IMG/VR virus record: IMGVR_UViG_3300042923_000479 | Span: 1 to 36,880 of that record | Direction: 5' to 3' (one strand) | Length of the DNA: 36,880 nt | Source of the DNA: a virus | Shown here: positions 6,389 through 13,335 of the stretch, in pieces | Layout of the letters: every line of letters begins with the position of its first letter | Position numbering within the stretch: position 1 is the stretch's first letter | Program-made: the position numbers and the translations under genes | Notes under the pieces: model-generated | The model's input: the letters and a program-made list of their open reading frames with translations, nothing else | Databases searched by the model: none | What the model was told of the DNA's origin: nothing

Positions 6389-6417
6389 ACATTACCCCAG
6401 CTGGGGTATGCCGTCAA
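6389..6417 (-). promoter_or_regulatory. Promoter for the 6149-6382 gene
   Basis: On the reverse strand TTGACG (6417-6412), a 17-bp spacer, and TAATGT (6394-6389) match sigma70-type consensus well. The start codon begins six bases after the -10, so transcription should begin at or next to the ATG. Confidence 0.7.
6393..6408. promoter_or_regulatory. 16-bp perfect palindromic operator
   Basis: TACCCCAGCTGGGGTA is a perfect palindrome filling the spacer between -35 and -10 and touching the -10. A dimeric repressor bound here would block the promoter. The related half-site ACCCCAG recurs at 6418-6424. Confidence 0.7.
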
Positions 6418-6441
6418 ACCCCAGTTCGGGTTAGCCGAACT
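6417..6441. promoter_or_regulatory. Shared promoter box AACTGGGGTT and nearby inverted repeat
   Basis: Read on the reverse strand, 6426-6417 is AACTGGGGTT, ending at the -35 of the reverse promoter. The same ten bases sit at 10028-10037 in front of another -35. AGTTCGG (6423-6429) and CCGAACT (6435-6441) also form an inverted repeat, giving a second possible operator. Confidence 0.5.
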
Positions 6442-6454
6442 CATCCACATTTTC

Positions 6455-6483
6455 GAGGGTCACACCGTATTGGTGTGGCCCTC
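6455..6483 (+). promoter_or_regulatory. Stem-loop in the leader of the multi-HTH gene
   Basis: GAGGGTCACACC (6455-6466) pairs with GGTGTGGCCCTC (6472-6483), 12 bp with one G-U, loop GTATT. It ends 21 bases before ATG 6505, just upstream of the AGGAGAC ribosome site, so it could be an attenuator or a 5' stabiliser. Confidence 0.5.
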
Positions 6484-6504
6484 ACTGCATACCAGGAGAC
6501 CCAC

Positions 6505-7425
6505 ATGAACACGTGCCCTGAGAACCACAAGCACGGCGCCACGGGCACCTGCTACCAGAAGCACCGTTGCCGTTGCACCGACTGCCGGGCGCACCGCGCG
6601 AAGCAGGAACGCGACCGTGAAGCACGGGCACGCAACGGTGAACTTCAAGAGTTCGTCAACGCGATCATCACCGTGCCCCGCATCATGCAGCTCATGCGTG
6701 AGGACTGGACCTACGCCGACATCGAAGCCGTTTCCGGTGTGTCTGTCCCCACCATCTCCCGCATCATGCGTGGAGTGACGGTCCGGGTGGAACGGGAGAC
6801 CGCTGACGCACTCCTCGGGACCCACCCGAAGATGCGGCACCGTGCGCCCGAACCCCGCAAGACCGACGCCACAGGGACCATCCGCCGCATCCGCGCCCTC
6901 GTCGCTGTCGGGTGGACGTTCTGGGCCATCAGTGCACGCGCCGGCCACGCGAAAACGTGGGCGTACAACATCACCCGCTCCACCGTCGTCACCGCAACCA
7001 CACGTGACCTCATCGCCCGCCTGTACGACGAAATGTGGAACACCCTCCCACCCCGTGACACGGCGGTCGAGAAGCAGTCGTACACCCGGTCCCGTGGCAT
7101 CGCCGTGAAGAACGGGTGGGCGTCACCCCTCGCATGGGATGACGACACCATCGACGACCCGGACGCGGAACCCGAACTCCCCACAGTCGAAGAACTGTGG
7201 GCGTCCACCGTCGACTCCGCGATCGCTGGGGAACAACCGGACCTCAACCCGGAGCAACGCCGCGAAGTCATCAGCATCCTCAACGAACGCCGCTGGTCGG
7301 GCAAGAAGATCGCGAACCACATCGGCTGCAACGTGAAGACGGTTGAGCGTGTGCGTGCCGAGCTCGGGTTGCCTATCTATCTGGCGAACTCCACCCACCA
7401 CAGGAACGGGACGTTAGCAGCATGA
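6505..7425 (+). CDS. Multi-HTH DNA-binding protein with N-terminal Cys/His cluster
   Basis: 306 residues from ATG 6505 with AGGAGAC upstream. Residues 4-27 hold a Cys/His cluster ending CRCTDC, followed by a basic helix. Three HTH units are visible: about 69-90 (YADIEAVSGVSVPTISRIM), 138-156 (FWAISARAGHAKTWAYNI) and 264-287 (KKIANHIGCNVKTVERV). The first two lie in similar-looking blocks (58-105 and 127-178), suggesting an internal duplication. It is the first gene after the operator region and probably regulates or organises phage DNA; the target is unknown. Confidence 0.8.
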   Translation: MNTCPENHKHGATGTCYQKHRCRCTDCRAHRAKQERDREARARNGELQEFVNAIITVPRIMQLMREDWTYADIEAVSGVSVPTISRIMRGVTVRVERETADALLGTHPKMRHRAPEPRKTDATGTIRRIRALVAVGWTFWAISARAGHAKTWAYNITRSTVVTATTRDLIARLYDEMWNTLPPRDTAVEKQSYTRSRGIAVKNGWASPLAWDDDTIDDPDAEPELPTVEELWASTVDSAIAGEQPDLNPEQRREVISILNERRWSGKKIANHIGCNVKTVERVRAELGLPIYLANSTHHRNGTLAA

Positions 7426-7829
7426 CTGACACAGTGTCGTTCTTCATCGAAGGTGTGCCTGTCCCACAAGGATCCAAGACCGTTTCGCAGGCGAAGGGGC
7501 GGGCGTGGTTGAGGGATGCGAACGCCGCCCGCCTGAAACCGTGGCGGCATGTGATCGCCACTCACGCGGACCTTGGGGTCACGTTCGACTGTCCAGTCAT
7601 CGTGACCCTTTCGTTTGTCCTCCCACGCCCCCAACGACCCCGCTGGGAGGTGCCTGCGGTGAAGCCCGACATCGACAAACTCGTGCGAGCCGTGATGGAC
7701 GGGCTCACAGATGGCGGGCTGCTGGGGGACGACGCGCGAGTCGTCGACCTCACCGCAACGAAGCGTTACCCAACACCCGGAGACCCTACCGGCGTCGGAA
7801 TCGACGTCACCGAATGGAGCAACCAATGA
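7422..7829 (+). CDS. rusA: RusA-family Holliday junction resolvase
   Basis: 135 residues, a typical RusA length. Family signatures include [11 protein letters not shown] near the N-terminus, [15 protein letters not shown] at 81-95 with acidic residues D83, D85 and D93, and GDDARV at 102-107 with D103/D104. RusA dimers cut four-way DNA junctions; in phages this resolves recombination intermediates and branched DNA before packaging. ATG 7422 overlaps the previous stop, and the gene runs into ssb without a gap. Confidence 0.92.
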   Translation: MTDTVSFFIEGVPVPQGSKTVSQAKGRAWLRDANAARLKPWRHVIATHADLGVTFDCPVIVTLSFVLPRPQRPRWEVPAVKPDIDKLVRAVMDGLTDGGLLGDDARVVDLTATKRYPTPGDPTGVGIDVTEWSNQ

Positions 7830-8248
7830 GCGAAGTATCCACCGTCGTCGTCGGCAACCTCACCGCTGACCCCGAACTCCGTTACACCCAGAACGGCCTC
7901 CCGGTCGTGAACTTCACGATCGCATCCACACCCCGCCACTTCGACAAGCAGGCCAATGAGTGGAAGGACGGAGAGACCGTGTTTCTCCGCGCGTCGGTGT
8001 GGCGTCAGTTCGCGGAACAGATCGCCGGCTCACTCACCAAGGGGGACCGTGTCGTCGCCACAGGAGCTCTGCGTCAGCGTTCGTACCAGGACCGTGAAGG
8101 CAACCAGCGAACCGCGATCGAGCTCGACGTGGACGACCTGGGCGCGTCGCTGAAACACGCGACCGCGACCATCACGCGCGTTCGTTCGGGCAACGCACCT
8201 GTCGCAGCGGGCTCGTGGGATGCCGCCGAATCCTCTGAGCCCTTCTGA
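7826..8248 (+). CDS. ssb: Single-stranded DNA-binding protein
   Basis: 140 residues from ATG 7826. The OB-fold core shows [43 protein letters not shown], and [18 protein letters not shown]. The C-terminus ends in an acidic SSEPF tip like the DDIPF tail that recruits partner proteins. It protects single-stranded DNA during replication and recombination, consistent with RusA and the RecE-like nuclease in the same region. Confidence 0.95.
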   Translation: MSEVSTVVVGNLTADPELRYTQNGLPVVNFTIASTPRHFDKQANEWKDGETVFLRASVWRQFAEQIAGSLTKGDRVVATGALRQRSYQDREGNQRTAIELDVDDLGASLKHATATITRVRSGNAPVAAGSWDAAESSEPF

Positions 8249-8412
8249 TGGGCCAGCCACGCCCCTGGTGGAATCCGTCGAAGCGGGAGCAGAGGGACAT
8301 TGACTCCGTGATGATTCGTCCGCCCGAACCACCCGCGCATGTGTGCGGCAACTGTCGGAACCCGTACACAGGGGGACGACCCGACTGCCCCAACGCAAGG
8401 AGAACGGGATGA
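8248..8412 (+). CDS. 54-residue CxxC protein
   Basis: ATG 8248 overlaps the ssb stop and the TGA overlaps the methylase start. The C-terminal third has CGNC and a further Cys (PDCPN), a three-Cys set that could bind zinc with His. The AAGGAGAA ribosome site of the next gene lies within its end. Function unknown. Confidence 0.5.
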   Translation: MGQPRPWWNPSKREQRDIDSVMIRPPEPPAHVCGNCRNPYTGGRPDCPNARRTG

Positions 8413-9050
8413 GGATATTGGATCTTTTCTGCTGTCAGGGCGGAGCCGGTACGGGATATCACCGTGCCGGCTTCGACGTTGTTGGGGTCGATATCGACCC
8501 GCAACCTCGTTATCCGTTCGCGTTCCACCAGCGGGACGCGCTCGACTTCGTCCGCTGGCACGCACGCCACTTCGACGCCATCCACGCGTCGCCGCCATGC
8601 CAGTTGTACTCGAAGACGCACCGCATCAACCGCAGCGACTTCCCGGATCTGATCGGCCCGACCCGGGAACTGCTGGAACAGACAGGGCTTCCGTACGTCA
8701 TCGAGAACGTGATGGATGCGGAGCCGGAACTGCATGATCCGGTGATGCTGTGTGGGGAGATGTTTGGGCTCGAGACATACCGGCATCGCCTGTTTGAGAC
8801 CAATTGGGGCCTCACCTCACCGGAGCACCCGCTGCATGTCGCGAAGACCACAAAGATGGGCCGCACTCCGGTTCCGGGTGAGTACATGCACGTCGTGGGG
8901 AACTTCTCCGGTGTCGACAAAGGCCGTGAGGTCATGGGGATGCCGTGGGCGAACCGTGACGGTCTCCGTGAGGCCATCCCGCCGGCCTATTCCGAGTACG
9001 TCGGCCGGCAACTGATCGACCACCTCACCCGTGAAGGAGCAGTCGCATGA
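8409..9050 (+). CDS. DNA (cytosine-5) methyltransferase, short form
   Basis: 213 residues. Motif I is DLFCCQGGAGTGY (5-17), motif II has GVDIDPQ, motif IV carries the catalytic SPPCQ (C64), motif VI is ENV (99-101), motif VIII is YRHRLF (124-129), and motif X is near IPPAYSEYVGRQL. The enzyme would transfer methyl from SAM to C5 of cytosine. Typical members have 300-400 residues; the space between motifs VIII and X is short, so the target-recognition domain is minimal. The phage likely uses it to evade host restriction. No cognate restriction enzyme is nearby. Confidence 0.9.
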   Translation: MRILDLFCCQGGAGTGYHRAGFDVVGVDIDPQPRYPFAFHQRDALDFVRWHARHFDAIHASPPCQLYSKTHRINRSDFPDLIGPTRELLEQTGLPYVIENVMDAEPELHDPVMLCGEMFGLETYRHRLFETNWGLTSPEHPLHVAKTTKMGRTPVPGEYMHVVGNFSGVDKGREVMGMPWANRDGLREAIPPAYSEYVGRQLIDHLTREGAVA

Positions 9051-9217
9051 GTAAGAAGCCGAAGCCGTCACCGATCAGTGATGCTGTCCGCGATATGGCG
9101 TTTTCGACGTATACGTGTGCGTGGTGTGGGGTGCAGCCGATGCGGGGGACAGCGAGGGATGTTGACGGGAGCGTTCTGCCGTCGTGTGGGTTGAAGGGCC
9201 ACGGGAAACCACTATGA
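9047..9217 (+). CDS. 56-residue zinc-ribbon-like protein
   Basis: ATG 9047 overlaps the methylase stop, and the TGA overlaps ATG 9214. Motifs CAWC (24-27) and a later Cys with His (SCGLKGH) suggest half of a zinc ribbon. The N-terminus is Lys/Pro-rich. Function unknown. Confidence 0.5.
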   Translation: MSKKPKPSPISDAVRDMAFSTYTCAWCGVQPMRGTARDVDGSVLPSCGLKGHGKPL

Positions 9218-9837
9218 CCGAACTCACCGAACTCCTCGACGCTGTTGATGCGCTGACGAAACCGGGGGTTCTGCATCACACGATTCAGGATTCCCGGTTC
9301 ACGTGTGTCGTGTTCGACACGCCCCTGCTGGACCGGTTGGAGAACGAGATCCGGTTCTCCCTCAGCCGGGAAGGGTCGAAGTCGCTCCCGAACCAGCGGG
9401 TACCGATCAACTCCGGCGCCCTCCAACTGTTCATGCGGATCAGTTCGCAGATCACGGATTGGGCGCATGGGGCGAAAGCAACCGTGCATAAGGGTGATCC
9501 GGGGCGGACGTTGCGGGCATGGTATGTGGCATGGACGCAGACCGTCCGTGAACCGGAAGCCGTAAACGCCCGCACACGGATCATGGGCAACTGGGAATCT
9601 GCGATCCGTAGGGAGATTGAACCACCCCGACAGAAAGACCTCCCCGACCCCTGCCCGACATGTGGGGCGTCGGAGTGGTGGAGGGATGGGGAACGATACC
9701 CGCGTCCCCTTGTCGTCGAATCACCCCGCAACCCTGAAGTGAACCTGATTGACGAGTCCACTGCTCATTGCCGCGCCTGCGACAAGAGGTGGGGAGCACG
9801 AGAACTCGCCTACGAACTCGAGAACAGGGAGGGGTGA
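9214..9837 (+). CDS. Conserved phage protein with C-terminal zinc ribbon
   Basis: 207 residues. The N-terminal two thirds are helical with conserved-looking blocks (TELTELLDAVDALTKPG, then WAHGAKATVHKGDPGRTLRA). The C-terminus carries a zinc ribbon: CPTCGAS and CRACDKRWG, about 45 residues apart. I recall similar proteins in actinophages under a domain of unknown function (possibly DUF7341), not verified. A role in DNA transactions is plausible from the ribbon and neighbours but not shown. Confidence 0.7.
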   Translation: MTELTELLDAVDALTKPGVLHHTIQDSRFTCVVFDTPLLDRLENEIRFSLSREGSKSLPNQRVPINSGALQLFMRISSQITDWAHGAKATVHKGDPGRTLRAWYVAWTQTVREPEAVNARTRIMGNWESAIRREIEPPRQKDLPDPCPTCGASEWWRDGERYPRPLVVESPRNPEVNLIDESTAHCRACDKRWGARELAYELENREG

Positions 9838-9838
9838 G

Positions 9839-10024
9839 TCACTTGGCTTTGGCTGCTTTCATCGCGCCGGGGTGGGTCATGCCAAGCGCTTTCGCGATCG
9901 TTGGCCATGAGTGGCCGGCCTTGCGGGCTTCCTCGATCAGTTCGGCGCGACGCTTGGGCATGGCGTCCATGCGTTCTTGGAAGGCTTGGAGGGTTTCGAG
10001 AGTGGAATCAGTCACGAGAAACAT
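9839..10024 (-). CDS. Small reverse-strand HTH protein, candidate regulator
   Basis: 61 residues. After a helical N-terminus, KAGHSWPTIAKALGMTHPGA (about 35-54) fits a helix-turn-helix with a Gly turn. It is transcribed against the surrounding early genes, and the intergenic region to its right contains the AACTGGGGTT box also found at the 6382 promoter. It is therefore a candidate for the protein that binds those boxes and controls both sites; this is inference. Confidence 0.7.
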   Translation of the reverse strand: MFLVTDSTLETLQAFQERMDAMPKRRAELIEEARKAGHSWPTIAKALGMTHPGAMKAAKAK

Positions 10025-10027
10025 TGT

Positions 10028-10064
10028 AACTGGGGTTGCAGGTTCAGGTCTAGCCTGTTACTGT
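10028..10064 (+). promoter_or_regulatory. Promoter with AACTGGGG box for the 10071 gene
   Basis: TTGCAG (10036-10041), 17-bp spacer, TACTGT (10059-10064). The box AACTGGGGTT (10028-10037) overlaps the first two -35 bases, the same arrangement as at 6417-6426. GTAAC (10026-10030) and two GTTAC copies (10057-10061, 10066-10070) add inverted repeats around the promoter. Confidence 0.55.
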
Positions 10065-10070
10065 AGTTAC

Positions 10071-10319
10071 ATGACGAACCGCACCGCAGTCAAAGAGGCC
10101 ATCGGCAACTACAGCACCGACGAGATCGTCACGATGCTCGAGGTCATGGACTCTCGCGCCGAGACGCTGACCATCGCGGAGATTCACATCTCGACCGCCC
10201 TCGGCAGCGAGCTCGAAGCGCGATGGGGCATCGACTACGACGACGTTGAGGCCATGTACTCGAATGGCTTCGGCGGCTCGGACCTCCAGGCGTACAAGAT
10301 CCTCACCGGGCGGGCCTGA
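10071..10319 (+). CDS. Small acidic protein behind a leaderless promoter
   Basis: 82 residues, acidic and mainly helical, ending GGSDLQAYKILTGRA. ATG 10071 has no Shine-Dalgarno; the predicted -10 ends six bases earlier, so the transcript is probably leaderless. It starts a new forward unit divergent from the small HTH gene. A longer in-frame reading from 9768 runs through the divergent gene and promoter and is rejected. Function unknown. Confidence 0.65.
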   Translation: MTNRTAVKEAIGNYSTDEIVTMLEVMDSRAETLTIAEIHISTALGSELEARWGIDYDDVEAMYSNGFGGSDLQAYKILTGRA

Positions 10320-10477
10320 TGGACACAGAGACACTGCGCGAACGGCTGGCCTACCTGGCCGGTCGCCTCGCACAGGCGGAACGGATCGGGCGGGCCGCGC
10401 ACATCGACCACTGCCGACAGAAGTACGAGGGTATCGCCGCGATACTCGCCAACCGCACGGATGGGAGCGGGACATGA
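10319..10477 (+). CDS. 52-residue helical protein
   Basis: ATG 10319 overlaps the previous stop and the TGA overlaps the next ATG. The sequence is a single Arg/Ala-rich helix (RERLAYLAGRLAQAERIGRA) with one Cys-containing turn. Only context and composition support it as a gene. Confidence 0.5.
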   Translation: MDTETLRERLAYLAGRLAQAERIGRAAHIDHCRQKYEGIAAILANRTDGSGT

Positions 10478-10677
10478 GAGAAGGGGCGCACGTCGAAGTG
10501 TCCTGCCTAGTCTGCAATAAGTCAATCGCAGCGCACGAGGGGCGTGAGATTCAGGTGTTCGACCGAGTGCACGAATGGACGTGCAGCGATCCAGTCGCCT
10601 TGCAGATGCGAGACTGCAACTGCGCGTCTGAGGGCCTACCGCATCCCTGTCTTCCTGACTGGACCAAGGAGGACTGA
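10474..10677 (+). CDS. Cys-rich small protein
   Basis: 67 residues with CLVC (11-14), a single central Cys, and CNC near residue 49, a pattern suited to a zinc finger. ATG 10474 sits in an ATGA overlap. No family recognised; one of the recurring small metal-binding-type proteins of the early region. Confidence 0.55.
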   Translation: MREGAHVEVSCLVCNKSIAAHEGREIQVFDRVHEWTCSDPVALQMRDCNCASEGLPHPCLPDWTKED

Positions 10678-10678
10678 C

Positions 10679-10897
10679 GTGAAAGTACTCGAAGATGCCC
10701 GCGCTGCTCTCGAACGGTACTACTCCCGAGACCGCCTGTCCGGCGACGCGCACCGCTTGCATGAGCCTTTGGCGGCTCTGATCGCCGCCTACGAGGAGGA
10801 ACACCGGATCCGCATGGTGCTCACGGAAGCGCTGGCGAACGCAGTTCGAGTGCAAGGCATTGCATACGACCGTTCGTGTGTGTATAATCGACCCTAG
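10679..10897 (+). CDS. Small helical protein, last gene before a terminator
   Basis: 72 residues from GTG 10679, preceded by AAGGAGGA. It is largely alpha-helical (ARAALERYYSRDRLSG, then EPLAALIAAYEEEHR). A terminator-like structure follows after 32 bases. Function unknown. Confidence 0.6.
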   Translation: MKVLEDARAALERYYSRDRLSGDAHRLHEPLAALIAAYEEEHRIRMVLTEALANAVRVQGIAYDRSCVYNRP

Positions 10898-11167
10898 GTA
10901 GATGAAGCGCGCCTTCAAATAGCCAAACCACCCCGTTCGACACCACAGTCGGCGGGGTTTTGTGTTCTCCCGGCAGCGGCGACCCCGTAGATCGGTAGAG
11001 AACCGCCGCGCCCAGGAGCCGGCCACCATACCCAAACACGGTCCCAAGAGTCGCGCCTTCGCTAAGCGCGTGACCGTAACAGCCCGGAGCCACGTAACGG
11101 TGAGGTCGGGCCTCTTTCACTTTCCCGTGCACGCTCCCCGCGTATACCGGGGGAGTAGCACCCAACC
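10898..11167 (+). other. 270-base non-coding gap with terminator and leader structure
   Basis: No credible gene. ACCCCG (10930-10935) pairs with CGGGGT (10953-10958) followed by TTTTG, a weak intrinsic terminator. Downstream, GCGGCG and CGCCGC near 10978-11011 enclose CGGT/ACCG, and ACGGTC (11038-11043) pairs with GACCGT (11072-11077) around GCGC/GCGC. CTCCCC/GGGGAG flanks a TATACC that could be a -10 at 11143-11148, with TTTCCC at 11121-11126 as a weak -35. The stretch is probably a terminator followed by a structured promoter and leader for the next operon. Confidence 0.5.
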
Positions 11168-11410
11168 ATGGGAGCGACCGTGGGACTCAAAACTGCCGCT
11201 GAAACCGTCGAACAACAGAAACCAGGACCGAAGTGTTCCTTCGGGGAGCTGCTCAGAAAGCTGGAACCCGACGACTACGCGTACTACCAGCAGATGATCC
11301 GTGAGGGGAAGCCGAAAGCGTTCATCGCTGACGTGTTCCGAGCTGACGGGCATGACGTGTCGCAGGACAAGGTGCGTCGACACGAAGGTGGGCGTTGCTC
11401 ATGCCGCTGA
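11168..11410 (+). CDS. Small conserved protein with HTH-like C-terminus
   Basis: 80 residues from ATG 11168. GTG 11180 is an equally good start because GGGAG lies five bases before it. After KPGPKCSFGELLRKLEPDD the chain reads as helices with IREGKPKAFIADVFRADGHD, which may form a helix-turn-helix, and ends in a GGRCSC tail. It overlaps the exonuclease gene by ten bases. Function unknown; DNA binding is possible. Confidence 0.6.
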   Translation: MGATVGLKTAAETVEQQKPGPKCSFGELLRKLEPDDYAYYQQMIREGKPKAFIADVFRADGHDVSQDKVRRHEGGRCSCR

Positions 11411-12231
11411 GGGCGGCGGGTGCCGCGCTGAACCCGGCAGTCCGCAACCGTATCCTCATCCTCGATGTGGAACGGGTCTCCGGTGTTTCGGAGCAGCAGT
11501 GGTGGGACCGTGGAGACCTGAAGAACCGGTACATCCACCACGAGACTGTGGTTCGGGAGCCGCGCACGACGATCGTGTGTGCGAAGTGGTACGACTCACC
11601 TGACGTGATGCGGTTCGCCGAGTGGGACAAGGGCGGGCGTGGTCCGTTCCTCCGCGAAGTTCACTCCATCATGGCCATGGCCGACATCATTGTGGGTCAC
11701 AACCTTGATGGTGCTGATGTGCCGTGGTTGAAGGGTGACTTCTACTTCCCGAAGATCGGGCACAAGCACCGGCCGACGCTTCCCCCACTGCCGCCGTTCA
11801 AGACTGTCGACACCCTCAAGGTGGCACGGCAGTTTCGTACCGGGGTGCAGTTCAAGTCCCTCGACGCCCTCTGCCAGATCATCGGTATCCCGGCGAAGAC
11901 AGACGCGTACGACCGTGAAGCGATGAACCGTGCTGTGGCTGGGTCTGTGGAGGACCGGGAACGTCTCACCGAGTATTGTGCCGGCGACGTCATCGCCACA
12001 CAGGGTCTCTATGACGCTCTCCGCCCTCACATCAAGAACCATCCGGCACTGTTCGTTGACGGGCAGTCGCGTTTGGACACTTGCCGTGCGTGTGGTGGGG
12101 AGACGAAGCCGATCGCTAAACGGTTCATCGCGGACGTGTTCACCTACTCGATGCAGCGTTGCGTCTCGTGCGGCTGGCATGGTCGGTTGTCGATCGAACC
12201 GGAACGCATGTCAATGGTCAGGGGCGTCTGA
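11401..12231 (+). CDS. DEDDy-type 3'-5' exonuclease with C-terminal zinc ribbon
   Basis: 276 residues from ATG 11401 (a TTG at 11395 is the alternative). RNase H-like exonuclease motifs are Exo I ILILDVE (D22, E24), Exo II IIVGHNLDGADVPWL (N101, D103 or D106) and Exo III YCAGD (Y192, D196). C228/C231 and C254/C257 form a zinc ribbon after the nuclease domain. No polymerase domain is attached, so it resembles the predicted PolB-related 3'-5' exonucleases. It probably trims or proofreads DNA in phage replication. Confidence 0.85.
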   Translation: MPLRAAGAALNPAVRNRILILDVERVSGVSEQQWWDRGDLKNRYIHHETVVREPRTTIVCAKWYDSPDVMRFAEWDKGGRGPFLREVHSIMAMADIIVGHNLDGADVPWLKGDFYFPKIGHKHRPTLPPLPPFKTVDTLKVARQFRTGVQFKSLDALCQIIGIPAKTDAYDREAMNRAVAGSVEDRERLTEYCAGDVIATQGLYDALRPHIKNHPALFVDGQSRLDTCRACGGETKPIAKRFIADVFTYSMQRCVSCGWHGRLSIEPERMSMVRGV

Positions 12232-12429
12232 CAGGGATACCTGCCAAAAGACGCGTTTCTGGCATCTAAACCTTCCATCCGCCAACCCTCCGGCGTAACT
12301 ACTGAACGGGCTAGTAGAGCCTGAACCCTGCATTGCGGAGACGAGCGCGGCGGATCGGAAACTTCCCGCAGTCCCACCAGACACTCACTGTCTGGTGGGA
12401 CTGCACTAACCGCGTGAAGGCGGTGCGTG
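12232..12429 (+). other. 198-base non-coding gap rich in hairpins
   Basis: No gene seen. TGCCA...TGGCA with inner AAA/TTT pairs forms a hairpin near 12242-12265, and CTACT/AGTAG pairs near 12300-12317. The dominant element is the perfect 16-bp stem-loop at 12368-12404, listed separately. Confidence 0.5.
12368..12404. terminator. Perfect 16-bp hairpin before a small-gene cluster
   Basis: GCAGTCCCACCAGACA (12368-12383) and TGTCTGGTGGGACTGC (12389-12404) pair without mismatch around CTCAC. No T-run follows on either strand, so termination would be of the GC-only type; RNA processing or an operator are alternatives. The next start is 25 bases downstream. Confidence 0.5.
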
Positions 12430-12600
12430 ATGGTTGACACATCCCGACGCTGCGATCACTGCGGTGTGCAAGCGTACTGGTCCTGCTGGATCGACATGAT
12501 CGAGCTCACCTACTGCAACCATTTCTTTCGGAAGCATGAAACGGCGTTGCGTGAGCAGTCTATGACTGTCGTCGACCACACGTGGGAGATGGAAGCATGA
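12430..12600 (+). CDS. Small zinc-finger-like protein (DUF7455-like)
   Basis: 56 residues. CDHCGVQAYW at 8-17 with a later C-N-H (about 29-31) and a helical end match the general form of small actinobacterial and phage proteins with CDxCGxxA...FCxHH, which I recall as DUF7455. Here the second half is CNHF instead of CGHH. ATG 12430 has a weak ribosome site; the end overlaps the next ATG. Function unknown. Confidence 0.6.
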   Translation: MVDTSRRCDHCGVQAYWSCWIDMIELTYCNHFFRKHETALREQSMTVVDHTWEMEA

Positions 12601-12779
12601 ACGACCGCATCCTGTGTGTCGAGTCATGGCCTGACGGAACAGTCACGTGGGATGGGCGCCGGAAAGCCGTATCGCACGACGGGCACTACTGGTTGGTGCG
12701 TCGCAACGGTCTGTTTCGGCGTTGGCAGTGGCTGCCACACCACGGGCAGTACGTGGACCTGTATCCGGTGGCTGACTGA
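12597..12779 (+). CDS. Small Trp-rich beta protein
   Basis: 60 residues with alternating Trp/Tyr-rich beta segments (DGTVTWDGRRKAV, GHYWLVRRNGLF, WQWLPHHGQYVDLY). It may be a small beta-barrel. ATG 12597 overlaps the previous TGA, and the stop overlaps the next ATG. No family recognised. Confidence 0.55.
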   Translation: MNDRILCVESWPDGTVTWDGRRKAVSHDGHYWLVRRNGLFRRWQWLPHHGQYVDLYPVAD

Positions 12780-12910
12780 TGTGTCGGTGTGACAGTGACG
12801 TGTGCTGCAACCTTCGGGCTGAGTACATCGACTCACGCATCGGCCGACTCGTCACAGAACAAGCCGACCCACTTAACCCAATGCATTGTGAGGGTGAGGG
12901 CTCAAAGTGA
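12779..12910 (+). CDS. 43-residue Cys-rich protein
   Basis: Begins MCRCDSDVCC, giving four Cys in ten residues, with a fifth near the C-terminus (MHCEGEG). A small metal site is likely. It overlaps both neighbours by one to four bases. Function unknown. Confidence 0.5.
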   Translation: MCRCDSDVCCNLRAEYIDSRIGRLVTEQADPLNPMHCEGEGSK

Positions 12911-13041
12911 CCTGCACGATGACGTTGGTCCTCGACGTCGACTCGCTCACGTGCGACCTGAACCAGCCGGAAGGGCATGCCGGCCCGCACCGTGGGACTA
13001 CCGCGGACGGGCAACGCTACTGGTGGGCATACGCCAGATGA
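12907..13041 (+). CDS. 44-residue small protein with C/H residues
   Basis: GTG 12907 to TGA 13041. The pattern TCDLNQPEGHAGPHRG resembles a short phage motif of the form C-x-L-x-x-G-H-x-G-P-H, also suggested by GHQGPHGR in the reverse gene at 33329-33730. The function of this motif is unknown to me; a metal site is possible. Confidence 0.5.
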   Translation: MTCTMTLVLDVDSLTCDLNQPEGHAGPHRGTTADGQRYWWAYAR

Positions 13042-13283
13042 GCGCTTACGACGACCTGTGTGCTGCTGTACGCACCTACTACGAGAAGGTTGAACCCGAG
13101 TCCTACGTGGAAGCCTGGTGCCTCATCTCGCACCGGCTCTCACCGGAGATGGAACAGGATGGGCAATCCACGGTTGGCGTGTTGTCGTCCCCTGAAATGT
13201 CGTGGGTGATGAAGCGTGGCCTGTTGGATGTGGCGCTCACTGAGGACCGGCAATCAGCAACAGTCCCGGAAGATGACGATTGA
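13038..13283 (+). CDS. Small acidic helical protein, last before the non-coding RNA region
   Basis: 81 residues from ATG 13038, overlapping the previous stop. It is acidic and helical with a strongly acidic tail (PEDDD). A non-coding region of about 470 bases follows. Function unknown. Confidence 0.6.
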   Translation: MSAYDDLCAAVRTYYEKVEPESYVEAWCLISHRLSPEMEQDGQSTVGVLSSPEMSWVMKRGLLDVALTEDRQSATVPEDDD

Positions 13284-13335
13284 TCTGAGGGGGTTCTCGT
13301 CTATCTCGTCGCGGTGACGACGCAAACCACACCAC

